Positions 55,571 through 64,000 of a stretch of DNA of 64,000 bases are shown here, piece after piece (the stretch's first letter is position 1; every line of letters starts with the position of its first letter). The notes beneath the pieces were generated by a model. That model was not told the DNA's origin, ran no database searches, and saw only the letters and a list, made by a program, of their open reading frames with translations. The DNA lies in NCBI RefSeq assembly GCF_000943565.1, contig NZ_JTDW01000011.1, positions 1 to 64,000 of the forward strand. The letters run 5' to 3'. The DNA comes from Neotamlana sedimentorum. GTDB taxonomy: Bacteria; Bacteroidota; Bacteroidia; Flavobacteriales; Flavobacteriaceae. The position numbers and the translations under genes were made by a program.

Positions 55571-57577
55571 TTATTTATCTGATTTCGAACTAAATACATT
55601 TAGCCCCGTTTCCAACCAATTTTTATAAGCTTCAACATCTGGTGTATAGCCTACCGGATCGACTAAATTTTCCTCGTCATGATCCATAAGCACATAGAAC
55701 GGTTGTGAGTTTGCCTTATACTTTATAGTTTGTAATTCACTCCATTTTTGCCCTATATACTTCAATTGTTTTCCAGGACGTAATTTAGATTCGGTAACCT
55801 CATTGGCCTCCAACGGACGTTTATCATCTACATACAACGAAATTAAAACTACATCGTTTTTAAGTATGTTTAAAACCTCTGGTTTAGGCCATACATTTTG
55901 TTCCATTTTTCTGCAATTTACACAAGCCCAACCTGTAAAATCTATCATAACAGGTTTACCTACTTCTTTTGCATAAGCCAATCCTTTATCGTAATCATTA
56001 AAGGCCAAAATATCGTGCGGTGCTAATAAATGAGCACCATCTGGTAACTCACTATGAGCTGCGACCATAGCGCCTCCGCCTACTTTTGTGTAACCAACAC
56101 CATAAGGCGATTCGCTATACTCTAACGGTGGCGGAAACGCACTAATTAAATTTAAAGGTGCGCCCCATAAACCAGGAATCATATAAATGGTAAATGATAG
56201 AACTATTAAACCGAGTCCTAATCTGCCAACAGAAATATGGGTTAATGGTGAATCGTGAGGTAATTGAATTTTACCAAAAAGATAAAAAGCTAATGCGCCA
56301 AAAATAGCAATCCAAATAGCTAAAAACACCTCACGTTCTAATAAATGAGCTTGCAAAACTAAATCGGCTTGCGATAAAAATTTAAAGGCTAAGGCTAACT
56401 CTAAAAATCCTAAAACAACTTTAACAGTATTTAACCAGCCACCAGACTTTGGTAATGAGTTTAACCAACCTGGGAAAGCAGCAAATAATGCAAATGGTAA
56501 CGCTATTGCTAATGAGAAACCTAGCATACCAATAATTGGCGCTAAACCTCCTTTTGATGCTGCTTCAACCAACAATGTACCAACTATTGGTCCTGTACAT
56601 GAAAACGATACAATAGCCAAAGCTAAGGCCATAAAAAAGATGCCTACTAAACCGCCTCTATCTGCTTGCGAATCGACTTTATTTGCCCATGAATTAGGTA
56701 ACATAATTTCGAATGCTCCTAAAAATGAAACTGCAAATATTACAAGTAGTAAAAAGAAAATAATATTAAACCAAACATTTGTTGCTAAGGCGTTTAATGC
56801 GTCGGCTCCAAAAATTCCAGTTACGGCAGTACCTAATAACACATAGATTACAATGATGCAAATACCATAAATAATTGCATTTTTAATACCAACGGCTTTG
56901 TTTTTACTTTGTTTTGTAAAGAAACTCACCGTCATAGGAATCATTGGAAAAACACATGGTGTAAGCAAAGCTGCAAAACCTGATAAAAAAGCCACAAAGA
57001 AAATGGTCCAGAGTCCTTTTTTAGGTTCAGCATTATTATTTGTTACTGATGAAGCTACTGACGTCGCAATAGATGTGGCTGCTGTTTTAGCTCCTGAAAT
57101 TGACGCTGAATCGCTTGCCGCCGAAGCATTATTTAAATTAAAAACCAAATCAACTTCGGTCGGTGGTAAACAACGGGTGTCATCGCAGACCATAAATTCA
57201 ACAAAACCTTCAATAGTTTCTACTGTCTCTTTTACCTCTATTTTTTGTTTGAAGGTTGCTGTGTTTTCGAAAAACTTAATTTTCATTTCAAAAACAGGAT
57301 CATCAACCGTATGCCCTTCTTCTTCTGAAGTATTCCCAATAATTTGAATAGCTCCTGCGCCGTCATCATAAATAAACGATGTTGGAATTGGCCCGTTTTC
57401 TGGAACATTTTGTGAGTATAAATGCCAACCACTTTCTATGGTAGCTTTCGACACTAAAACATATTCTTGATCTGATATTTTTTCAACAGAAGTTGACCAT
57501 TTAACAGGCTCTAAAACTTGTGCAAATAAAGTTGATGAAAAAATGAGCACTGTAACGGCAAGTAAAATTCTCTTCAT
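55571..57577 (-). CDS. dsbD: Thiol:disulfide interchange protein DsbD
   Basis: A 668-residue inner-membrane electron carrier that moves reducing power to the periplasm. Signal peptide ~1-20. N-terminal DsbD alpha domain to ~145, with Cys pair in [20 protein letters not shown]. Eight-helix CcdA-like domain ~190-470 with [20 protein letters not shown] and [21 protein letters not shown]-terminal thioredoxin domain with C552-x2-C555 in [10 protein letters not shown]. All three cysteine pairs are intact. A copy of its first domain is encoded just upstream. Confidence 0.94.
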   Translation of the reverse strand: MKRILLAVTVLIFSSTLFAQVLEPVKWSTSVEKISDQEYVLVSKATIESGWHLYSQNVPENGPIPTSFIYDDGAGAIQIIGNTSEEEGHTVDDPVFEMKIKFFENTATFKQKIEVKETVETIEGFVEFMVCDDTRCLPPTEVDLVFNLNNASAASDSASISGAKTAATSIATSVASSVTNNNAEPKKGLWTIFFVAFLSGFAALLTPCVFPMIPMTVSFFTKQSKNKAVGIKNAIIYGICIIVIYVLLGTAVTGIFGADALNALATNVWFNIIFFLLLVIFAVSFLGAFEIMLPNSWANKVDSQADRGGLVGIFFMALALAIVSFSCTGPIVGTLLVEAASKGGLAPIIGMLGFSLAIALPFALFAAFPGWLNSLPKSGGWLNTVKVVLGFLELALAFKFLSQADLVLQAHLLEREVFLAIWIAIFGALAFYLFGKIQLPHDSPLTHISVGRLGLGLIVLSFTIYMIPGLWGAPLNLISAFPPPLEYSESPYGVGYTKVGGGAMVAAHSELPDGAHLLAPHDILAFNDYDKGLAYAKEVGKPVMIDFTGWACVNCRKMEQNVWPKPEVLNILKNDVVLISLYVDDKRPLEANEVTESKLRPGKQLKYIGQKWSELQTIKYKANSQPFYVLMDHDEENLVDPVGYTPDVEAYKNWLETGLNVFSSKSDK

Positions 57578-57589
57578 TATTAAAGGAAA

Positions 57590-58051
57590 CTATTTGATAT
57601 TAAAAATTAAATCTACTTCTGTTGGAGGTAAGCATCGACGGTCGTCGCAAACCATAAATTCTACAGTCGCATTTATTTTAAATGGTGCTTTCGATTTTAG
57701 TTTAACGCGTTGTTTAAAGTCTGCTTGTGTCTCGAAAAATTTTATTTCCATATCGAAAATTTTATCGTGAACGGTATGGCCTTTTTCTTCTGAAGTATTT
57801 CCTTTTTTTAAATAATCTTTTGAACTATTAAATGTAAAAGTTGTAGCTATTGGACCTCCTTCTGGCACATTTTGAGAATATAAATGCCAATTTTGATCAA
57901 TAGTTGCTGTTGCTATTAATTCGTACTCAGAATCTGATATTTTTTTAACACTTGTAGACCATTTTACGGGTTCTAATATTTGTGCATTTCCTATTGAGCA
58001 AAATGCAATACTTAAAATTAGTATTACGTTTTTAATTGAAATATGTTTCAT
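57590..58051 (-). CDS. Stand-alone DsbD N-terminal (alpha) domain protein
   Basis: A 153-residue secreted protein, signal peptide to ~24 (IGNAQ). The rest matches the first domain of the downstream DsbD almost segment by segment: [55 protein letters not shown] and [20 protein letters not shown]. Both redox cysteines of the alpha domain (in VCDDRRC) are kept. It lies 12 bp before dsbD, clearly a tandem duplication. It may relay electrons from DsbD to a partner, but this is inference. Confidence 0.88.
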   Translation of the reverse strand: MKHISIKNVILILSIAFCSIGNAQILEPVKWSTSVKKISDSEYELIATATIDQNWHLYSQNVPEGGPIATTFTFNSSKDYLKKGNTSEEKGHTVHDKIFDMEIKFFETQADFKQRVKLKSKAPFKINATVEFMVCDDRRCLPPTEVDLIFNIK

Positions 58052-58146
58052 AATATATGCTTTAACCTATTATAATTCTTTTTACAAGTGGCAACAAACT
58101 TATACATTTCACCACTTTTTTAATGTCTATTTTTAGGAAATTTAAC

Positions 58147-60948
58147 TTATTGCTCTGGTTTAAAAACAATTTCGTACCATTGACCGTCTTCTAATATTAT
58201 TTTTGCAATTTTTTGAATATGCTTTTTATTGATTCCATTAACTATATTTTCAAAGTTTTTAGGATTATTAATATTGCTACCGTGTCTAAAATAATTAAAT
58301 AAAACACTCATATCGTATGCATTTCTATCTTTAGCTTGCTCGCGCTCTTTTATAAAGTTCGTTTTGGTTTTATTTAAATCTTCATCTTTAATAATTCCAT
58401 TCGCAATATTTTCAAGCTCACCCTTTGCTATGTTTACTAAGTTATCGGCCATTTCTGGATTACAATCGAATGCAAAAGACACATGAGCTCGAGATTTTGG
58501 TTCTCTTGAAAAATTAGCACTCACTCTTGGGCTATAAGCACCTCCTTCGGCCTCACGAATACTTTCTGTAATTCGTAATTGCAAAATATCACCTAAAACA
58601 CTAGTGTAAATTTGGTTGCTTTTTGAATAAGGCATTTCTTTTTTATAGACAATATTTACGGACGCCTTTGGGTCTTCCATTTTTAAATAAATATCTTCAT
58701 CTATTTTATTTGACAACCATTCTGAGTCGTTATCCTTGTAAGTTTCTTTAATGTTTTTGGTAGGAAGACTTGCTAAATATTGTGCTAACAATGGTTTTAA
58801 TTGCGTTTCTTTAACATCGCCTACAATAAAAAATTCAAAATCTGAAGCATCGGCAAAACGTGAATTATAAATTTCTTTTATTTTTTCGAAGCTAATATCG
58901 TTTGCATAAGCTTGGTTAAAAATGCGCTCTTTCGGATTGGTTTTTCCGTAAAGTGCCACCGTTAAACTATCTCGCATTTTTTCACCAATATCTTTACTTC
59001 TTTTTACTAAATAATTATCGATATTACTTTGTAAAACTTTAAAAGCTTCTTCATCAAATCTAGGTTTCACAAAATAAACATGAGCCAATTGAAGCATCGT
59101 TTCTACATCTTTAGTGTTTGAGCTGCCCGATACGTTTTCACTAATATCATTTAAACGTACACGCACACTTGCTGTTTTACCCGCCAACACCTTTTGTAAG
59201 TCTGTTGCATTAAAATCGCCCAGCCCCGACATACTAATTAAATCACCTAACACATTAGCCGATGGCAAATCGTCGTTATTTAATAATGATTTCCCGCCGT
59301 AACTATAAGCGTTTAATGCCACTTTATCTTTCTGTTTATCAACAAACTTATAATGTACTTTAATACCATTACTTAATACAAAAGAAGTAGCGCCTATTTC
59401 TTTGTTTTCAACAGTTTTTGTTATCGTTCCAGAAATGATATTTAAATCGGAAACTAAGGTTTTTCCATCTAACGCTTCACTATATGGTTGCAATGCATTA
59501 TTATTTTCTACTTGATTAATAATTTCTGCAACTTGAGCCTCGGTTAAATTGTTATGAGATTCTACTCCGGTAATATTTACAAATCTATTTTTCTTAGCGT
59601 ACAATCGTTTTATAGTATTATGAACATCGGTTGGAGTAACTGAAGCTAATATTTCCTGCGTTATTTCATACTCTTTTTCAACATCACTAATTGTTGAATT
59701 ATTTAAAAAGTTATTTTGAATATCGCGCTCTATTTGCCTATGACTTCTATCGTTCAATTTAGCTATTTGATTTTGATAAACGGTATTTATTTTAACAATA
59801 GATCTGTCGATTTCCGATTGTAAATAACCGAATTTTACAGCACGCACAACTTCGGTAAGCACTTCTTGAAAAGCCTTTTGTTGCTCGTTTGGTTTAGGAT
59901 AAACAGTAACGCTAAATGAGTTACTCGTGCGCGACATTTGCCCATACCCTAATCTACCTGCCAAAAAATTAGCTTCTGGCTTTTGCGATTTCTCGGATAC
60001 GCGCTCGGATAATAAACTAACCGCCATAGATTCTAATAAACTGCGTTTTAAATGCGCTATAGTTTGGCTTTCACTTGATTTTTTATGACGAATACCGAAA
60101 CTAATTTTTGCTGTTGAAACTTCTGGATCTGTACCCAAACTGTACAACATATTATCATGTTCTGGAATATCAACTACGTAACGCTCTATTGGGTTTTCTA
60201 CAGCTGGTATATTAGAAAACTTTTCTATTATTTTTTGCTCAACGTCATTTACATCTACATCTCCAATTATAGCAATAGCCTGTAAATCGGTTCTGTACCA
60301 GTCGTGATAAAAATCTCTTAAGGCCTTATAATCAAACCCTTCAACAATACTCATTAAACCAATAGGCATTCTATCGGCATATTTAGAGTGGTTAAAAGTA
60401 ATTGGCAAACTCGTATTAAACAAACGCATTTGCCCGTTTTGGCGTGTACGCCATTCTTCTTTTATTACGCCGCGTTCGGCATCAATTTCTTCTTCGGTTA
60501 ACAATAAGTAGTTAGACCAATCGTGTAAAATTGTTAAACAAGTATCTACTAAACCATCTTTAGTTGGAATGTTGTTTAGGTTGTAAACAGTTTCATCGAA
60601 ACTTGTATATGCGTTAATATCTTTACCAAAAACTGCACCATGCTTCTGCAATGTATTTAAAACACCTTTACCTGGAAAACTCTCGGTACCGTTAAACGCC
60701 ATATGCTCTAAAAAATGCGCTAACCCTTGTTGGTTGTCGTTTTCTAATATTGAGCCTACATTTTGAATAATATAATAACTCGCGGCATCTTTAACTACAT
60801 CGGTAGTTTTTATGTAATAGGTTAAACCGTTTGGTAATACGCCTTTTTTTACTGAAGCATCAATTGGCAACGGATCGTTTAAATTAATGTTCTGTGAAGT
60901 AACCGTAAAAGTTAGTAAAAAGCTTAGAGCAATAGTTAAGAGTTTCAT
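58147..60948 (-). CDS. M16-family zinc metallopeptidase (insulinase-like)
   Basis: A 933-residue secreted protease, signal peptide to ~18. The inverted zinc motif HxxEH is HFLEH (residues 78-82), with the downstream Glu in ERGVIKEEWRTR near 160. Two M16 halves follow the usual pattern; the second (from ~520, VLSNGIKVHYKFVDKQKDKV) lacks the zinc motif, as is normal. The family cleaves peptides in a closed chamber. Its start and the upstream TlpA gene are separated by 263 bp that hold only a terminator hairpin. Confidence 0.94.
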   Translation of the reverse strand: MKLLTIALSFLLTFTVTSQNINLNDPLPIDASVKKGVLPNGLTYYIKTTDVVKDAASYYIIQNVGSILENDNQQGLAHFLEHMAFNGTESFPGKGVLNTLQKHGAVFGKDINAYTSFDETVYNLNNIPTKDGLVDTCLTILHDWSNYLLLTEEEIDAERGVIKEEWRTRQNGQMRLFNTSLPITFNHSKYADRMPIGLMSIVEGFDYKALRDFYHDWYRTDLQAIAIIGDVDVNDVEQKIIEKFSNIPAVENPIERYVVDIPEHDNMLYSLGTDPEVSTAKISFGIRHKKSSESQTIAHLKRSLLESMAVSLLSERVSEKSQKPEANFLAGRLGYGQMSRTSNSFSVTVYPKPNEQQKAFQEVLTEVVRAVKFGYLQSEIDRSIVKINTVYQNQIAKLNDRSHRQIERDIQNNFLNNSTISDVEKEYEITQEILASVTPTDVHNTIKRLYAKKNRFVNITGVESHNNLTEAQVAEIINQVENNNALQPYSEALDGKTLVSDLNIISGTITKTVENKEIGATSFVLSNGIKVHYKFVDKQKDKVALNAYSYGGKSLLNNDDLPSANVLGDLISMSGLGDFNATDLQKVLAGKTASVRVRLNDISENVSGSSNTKDVETMLQLAHVYFVKPRFDEEAFKVLQSNIDNYLVKRSKDIGEKMRDSLTVALYGKTNPKERIFNQAYANDISFEKIKEIYNSRFADASDFEFFIVGDVKETQLKPLLAQYLASLPTKNIKETYKDNDSEWLSNKIDEDIYLKMEDPKASVNIVYKKEMPYSKSNQIYTSVLGDILQLRITESIREAEGGAYSPRVSANFSREPKSRAHVSFAFDCNPEMADNLVNIAKGELENIANGIIKDEDLNKTKTNFIKEREQAKDRNAYDMSVLFNYFRHGSNINNPKNFENIVNGINKKHIQKIAKIILEDGQWYEIVFKPEQ

Positions 60949-60990
60949 GAAAATTTTATGTTTTATATTTTTGTTATTCTTTATAGCTTA

Positions 60991-61016
60991 AAAGAGCTGT
61001 AAAAACACAGCTCTTT
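60991..61016 (-). terminator. Terminator of the TlpA-family gene
   Basis: Stem AAAGAGCTGT (60991-61000) and ACAGCTCTTT (61007-61016) in the 263-bp gap between the TlpA stop at 61212 and the M16 start at 60948. T-rich sequence flanks it on both sides, longer on the plus strand. Nothing else is recognised in this gap. Confidence 0.65.
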
Positions 61017-61211
61017 TTTAAGCTTTTAATTAGAGCGACTAATTCTAATTCTGTGTAATTCTATTTTGTGTTCTATTTTATAAGACGCTTAAATTAACAT
61101 ATTCCACTATTAATGAAATGTTAAAATTAAAACTAATCTAAAACTCGCTAATTTATATGCTAATTCTAGTCAATTAAATGAGGGCTTTTGTTTAACCCTT
61201 TGGTATTATAA

Positions 61212-62417
61212 TTAATGACCAAACAATTCTATTAGTTTAGCGTCTAATTCGTTTTTGGTTGGGTTTCGTAGGATAATCTTATCTTGACTATCCATTAAAA
61301 AAGTTGTTGGTAAAAATGTAACGCCATAATTTTTAGAAACGTCTCCTTTTTTCACAGCTAAATCTCCATTAATTATACCATTTTTATCTAGCACATGTAT
61401 CCATGGTGTTTTATCTTCATTAATTGCTTTCAGCCATTTATCTTCAGCATCAGCAGTACCAATGCCTATAATCTCAAAACCATCATTGTTATATTTATTT
61501 CGTAACTCTATTAAATGAGGAAAAGCTTTTCTACAAGGAATACACCAACTCGCCCAAAAATCTACTAATTTATATTTAGCTTTAACTTTAGAAAGACTAA
61601 CTGGCTCGCCATTAATATTATTTAAAGTAAAGTCTGGAGCAATGCTTCCAACCCCTAGTTTTTCAAAATAATCTTTATAAACTTTAGTTATATACGATGT
61701 AAAAAAAACTGTTTTACGGGCATCGCCTTTAAAGAGGTTATAGAATTCTTTTAATTCTTTTTCCGACATTCTAACTTCACTATAAAAATACCCTAAAATA
61801 TATACAGCAGATGGATCGCTTGGATTATTTCGCACAAAATCATATTTTTTATTTTTATAACTTTCAGACCTTTCTTTAGACAAAGGACTAAGTTCTACTT
61901 TTAATTTTTGTGCTTTTGCTAAGTAGGACGTATCTTTTTTTGCTTTTGCCAATAGAGCTTTTAAACTGTCTAATTGTTTATACTTAGGACTATTAAACAC
62001 GGCCATACATTCTGCGTCCCCTTTTTGATATAAATCGTGACTTTTTGAACCTGTAACTATAAATTTAAAATATGGACTTCGTTCTTGTTTCTGGGTAAGA
62101 TCTATATCTATTTTTATATTACTATTTTCGATTATGAAATTAGTTCTAAATTTAGATTCTACAACTAAATTAACCATATCTGGATGGTTAACTTTTCCGT
62201 TAAATTCGAATTTACCATTTACAATTTTAGTACTATCTAAAACTACTATTTTCGATTTGTCTTTAAATCCAGCCTTTGTTAGTTTAATATAAACATTGCT
62301 AAGCCCCTTTATATTTCCTGAAATAGTATAACCATCTGCGTTAATTATTGTATTGGGTTGTTTTTTACAAGAACAAACAGTTACCATTAACACTATTATA
62401 AAGAATAATTTATTCAT
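61212..62417 (-). CDS. TlpA-family thiol-disulfide reductase lipoprotein (DUF4369)
   Basis: A 401-residue lipoprotein: lipobox VCSC at residues 14-17, then a DUF4369 domain (~30-115, DGYTISGNIKGLSNVYIKLT), a helical middle, and a C-terminal AhpC/TlpA thioredoxin domain with C292-x2-C295 in WASWCIPCRKAFPHL and cis-Pro in TFLPTTFLMD. It would reduce or exchange disulfides in the periplasm or on the outer membrane. Its start lies 98 bp after the stop of a second TlpA gene transcribed the same way. Confidence 0.9.
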   Translation of the reverse strand: MNKLFFIIVLMVTVCSCKKQPNTIINADGYTISGNIKGLSNVYIKLTKAGFKDKSKIVVLDSTKIVNGKFEFNGKVNHPDMVNLVVESKFRTNFIIENSNIKIDIDLTQKQERSPYFKFIVTGSKSHDLYQKGDAECMAVFNSPKYKQLDSLKALLAKAKKDTSYLAKAQKLKVELSPLSKERSESYKNKKYDFVRNNPSDPSAVYILGYFYSEVRMSEKELKEFYNLFKGDARKTVFFTSYITKVYKDYFEKLGVGSIAPDFTLNNINGEPVSLSKVKAKYKLVDFWASWCIPCRKAFPHLIELRNKYNNDGFEIIGIGTADAEDKWLKAINEDKTPWIHVLDKNGIINGDLAVKKGDVSKNYGVTFLPTTFLMDSQDKIILRNPTKNELDAKLIELFGH

Positions 62418-62515
62418 TAGTTTTAATATTTATTTATTGATGTTGTGCGACGGCACATAAGTTATTGTGTTAGAAACACCATACAGCAAAATTTCTGGTT
62501 ATCATTTTACTTTAA

Positions 62516-63898
62516 TTAAACGCCTAATTCCTCGAACAAGCTTATCAATTTATCATCAGACGGTCTTGGCGCTTTGGCTTCTACTATATTTCCTTCTGGA
62601 TCTAATAAAATAAATTGTGGAATACCTGTTATTTTAAAGTCTTTAATAAACGATGTATTAAAACCATTATCTGTAATTAACTGTATACCGGATAGATTTT
62701 CGTCGCTTACCATTTTTACCCATTTTTCTTTATCTTTTTGCTTATCTGCAGATATACTTACAAAATGAATATTTCTGTCCTTATATTTTTCTTCTATTTT
62801 TTTTAAAAACGGAATTTCGTATTTACAAGGTGCACACCAAGTTGCCCATACATCGATATAAACATATTTACCTTTTAAATCTGCCAACGATGTTTTGCCG
62901 CCTTTATGGTTTTGATAATCTACAAATACAGGTGAAGGATTCCCAGGGTTCAACGATTGAAGTTCATCAAAAAGAAGATTTATTTTTTCTTTGTGCAATT
63001 TATTAGTAGACAACTTCATGTACATATCTACCAACTGATTTTTTTCCTTAACACGAGGCAAATAAGTCTTTAAACCATTATACATTACTTGGTTAGAAAT
63101 ATTTTCTTCTAATTTCGAAGCTACAAGTAAATGAGCTTCAGGATAAGTTATTGAATCTTTTTTTACCTTTTTTTCTGCTTCTTCTTGAATTAAATAACTC
63201 ACCAAACTACTATAATCTGAAGAATAGAAAAAATCATCAACATTATTTAAAGGCAATTCAAAAACTTCTTTATTAAAGCTTTCGGTTGATTTAAATTCAT
63301 CATTTTTTGTATAATAGGCACGGTAGTTATCGTAGAAACTTTTTCTGTTTATTCTTAGATAATTTAGTGCTCGTTTTTCTTTTTCTCGAAGTGCTTCAGA
63401 TATACCTTCAACAGCCTCAAGTTTTGCTTCTGCATTTAATTGAAGCTCGTTCACTAGGTTTACGAAATCATTTTCATTTAAAGAATAATGTGCTTCGTGC
63501 TCAACTTTAAAAGCATATATATCTAAAAATTTATTGGCATAATAGTTATTTATACTGGCATTATCGCCTGCAAAAAATGGAGCTTTACCATGTTGTTGAA
63601 TGTCTGAAACAAAAGAAATGACATGTCCTGGCTTTAAGTAAACTGGCGAATATCCTTTATCGAAACGAATATAATATAAACCTTCTTTTACAGCTAGAGT
63701 ATCTGTAAACGGAACGGAATCTTTAAAATTTATTGTTTTAGAAAAACCGCTACTCGAACTAATTTTTAATGAACCGTTACTTTTATTACTTATTATGCCC
63801 TTTAAAATTACATTATTTGTTTGAGGAACTTTTTTATTACATGATACTGACAATACCACTACGAATATAAGAAGTAGTACTAATTTTATTTTTTTCAT
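62516..63898 (-). CDS. TlpA-family thiol-disulfide reductase lipoprotein
   Basis: A 460-residue lipoprotein from the ATG at 63898 (the frame runs on to a GTG at 63964 without a plausible signal). Lipobox SVSC near residue 20. The C-terminal thioredoxin domain has C355-x2-C358 in WATWCAPCKYEIPFL and cis-Pro in GIPQFILLD. The N-terminal ~330 residues are a mostly helical, Lys-rich region with a short beta part. It is paralogous in layout to the next gene and to the cysteine-less protein at 50 kb. Confidence 0.88.
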   Translation of the reverse strand: MKKIKLVLLLIFVVVLSVSCNKKVPQTNNVILKGIISNKSNGSLKISSSSGFSKTINFKDSVPFTDTLAVKEGLYYIRFDKGYSPVYLKPGHVISFVSDIQQHGKAPFFAGDNASINNYYANKFLDIYAFKVEHEAHYSLNENDFVNLVNELQLNAEAKLEAVEGISEALREKEKRALNYLRINRKSFYDNYRAYYTKNDEFKSTESFNKEVFELPLNNVDDFFYSSDYSSLVSYLIQEEAEKKVKKDSITYPEAHLLVASKLEENISNQVMYNGLKTYLPRVKEKNQLVDMYMKLSTNKLHKEKINLLFDELQSLNPGNPSPVFVDYQNHKGGKTSLADLKGKYVYIDVWATWCAPCKYEIPFLKKIEEKYKDRNIHFVSISADKQKDKEKWVKMVSDENLSGIQLITDNGFNTSFIKDFKITGIPQFILLDPEGNIVEAKAPRPSDDKLISLFEELGV

Positions 63899-64000
63899 TT
63901 TTAAGCTAAAATTTATTTGAAAATTAAGTTGGCGCAAAAAGACATATTTAGCCACACACCTCACCTATTCAAAACAATTAAAACAAGTGTATATGTGTAA

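Overview
The window is AT-rich chromosomal DNA from a member of the Flavobacteriia, probably family Flavobacteriaceae. Three things support this. PorQ of the type IX secretion system (T9SS) is encoded, as is a decayed protein with a T9SS sorting-type tail. Many genes are preceded by the Bacteroidota sigma-factor -7 box TAnnTTTG rather than an E. coli type -10. The gene content (DUF4212/SSF symporter pair, alpha/beta-fused 2-oxoacid dehydrogenase E1, TlpA/DUF4369 lipoproteins, DUF3291 and STAS-like proteins beside rnz) is typical of the group. I see no prophage, insertion sequence, CRISPR array, rRNA or tRNA gene. Most of the window is ordinary core genome.

Layout. 0.1-5.6 kb: an AraC regulator converges on a three-gene uptake operon (AGCS amino-acid carrier, DUF4212 small subunit, SSF symporter), followed by a membrane acyltransferase-like gene. 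5.6-11 kb: a possible tiny ORF, a CAP-domain lipoprotein, pdxH, a STAS-like protein, and a compact pyrimidine/RNase operon (pyrR-pyrB-STAS-like-DUF3291-rnz). 11.1-12.0 kb: a clearly decayed FG-GAP-repeat/T9SS pseudogene. 12.1-20.4 kb: rpsA with a long leader, a LysM protein, then lon-LysM-porQ-cmk and a rhomboid protease. 20.5-27.7 kb: an LpxL-type acyltransferase and a complete TetR/HlyD/RND/TolC efflux operon. 27.8-36.5 kb: glmM, ACP phosphodiesterase, ggt, two proteins of unknown function, uvrA and a LOG-family nucleosidase. 36.6-42.8 kb: a pseudo-peptidase M1 fused to a probable outer-membrane barrel, the branched-chain-type E1 enzyme, DUF202 and an unknown protein. 42.8-48.2 kb: an OhrR-type regulator with a striking operator, ohr and a nitroreductase, then pheT, a PAP2 phosphatase and DUF2007. 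48.2-64 kb: ABC-F protein, a cysteine-less thioredoxin-fold lipoprotein, an SDR enzyme, the SRP RNA gene, glutaminyl cyclase, a PLP enzyme, DsbD plus a duplicated DsbD N-domain protein, an M16 protease and two TlpA-like lipoproteins.

How the genes work together. The OhrR/Ohr/nitroreductase block is a self-contained organic-peroxide response. The TetR efflux operon is a self-regulated multidrug pump. The 50-64 kb region is rich in envelope thiol/redox proteins (DsbD, two TlpA proteins and a cysteine-less relative), which suggests an envelope redox theme. The most noteworthy items are the 54-bp perfect inverted repeat at the ohrR promoter, the FG-GAP/T9SS pseudogene, the SRP RNA gene with a textbook flavobacterial promoter, the inactive-looking M1/barrel fusion, and the thioredoxin-fold lipoprotein with both active-site cysteines replaced. 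I found no convincing previously undescribed multi-gene system.
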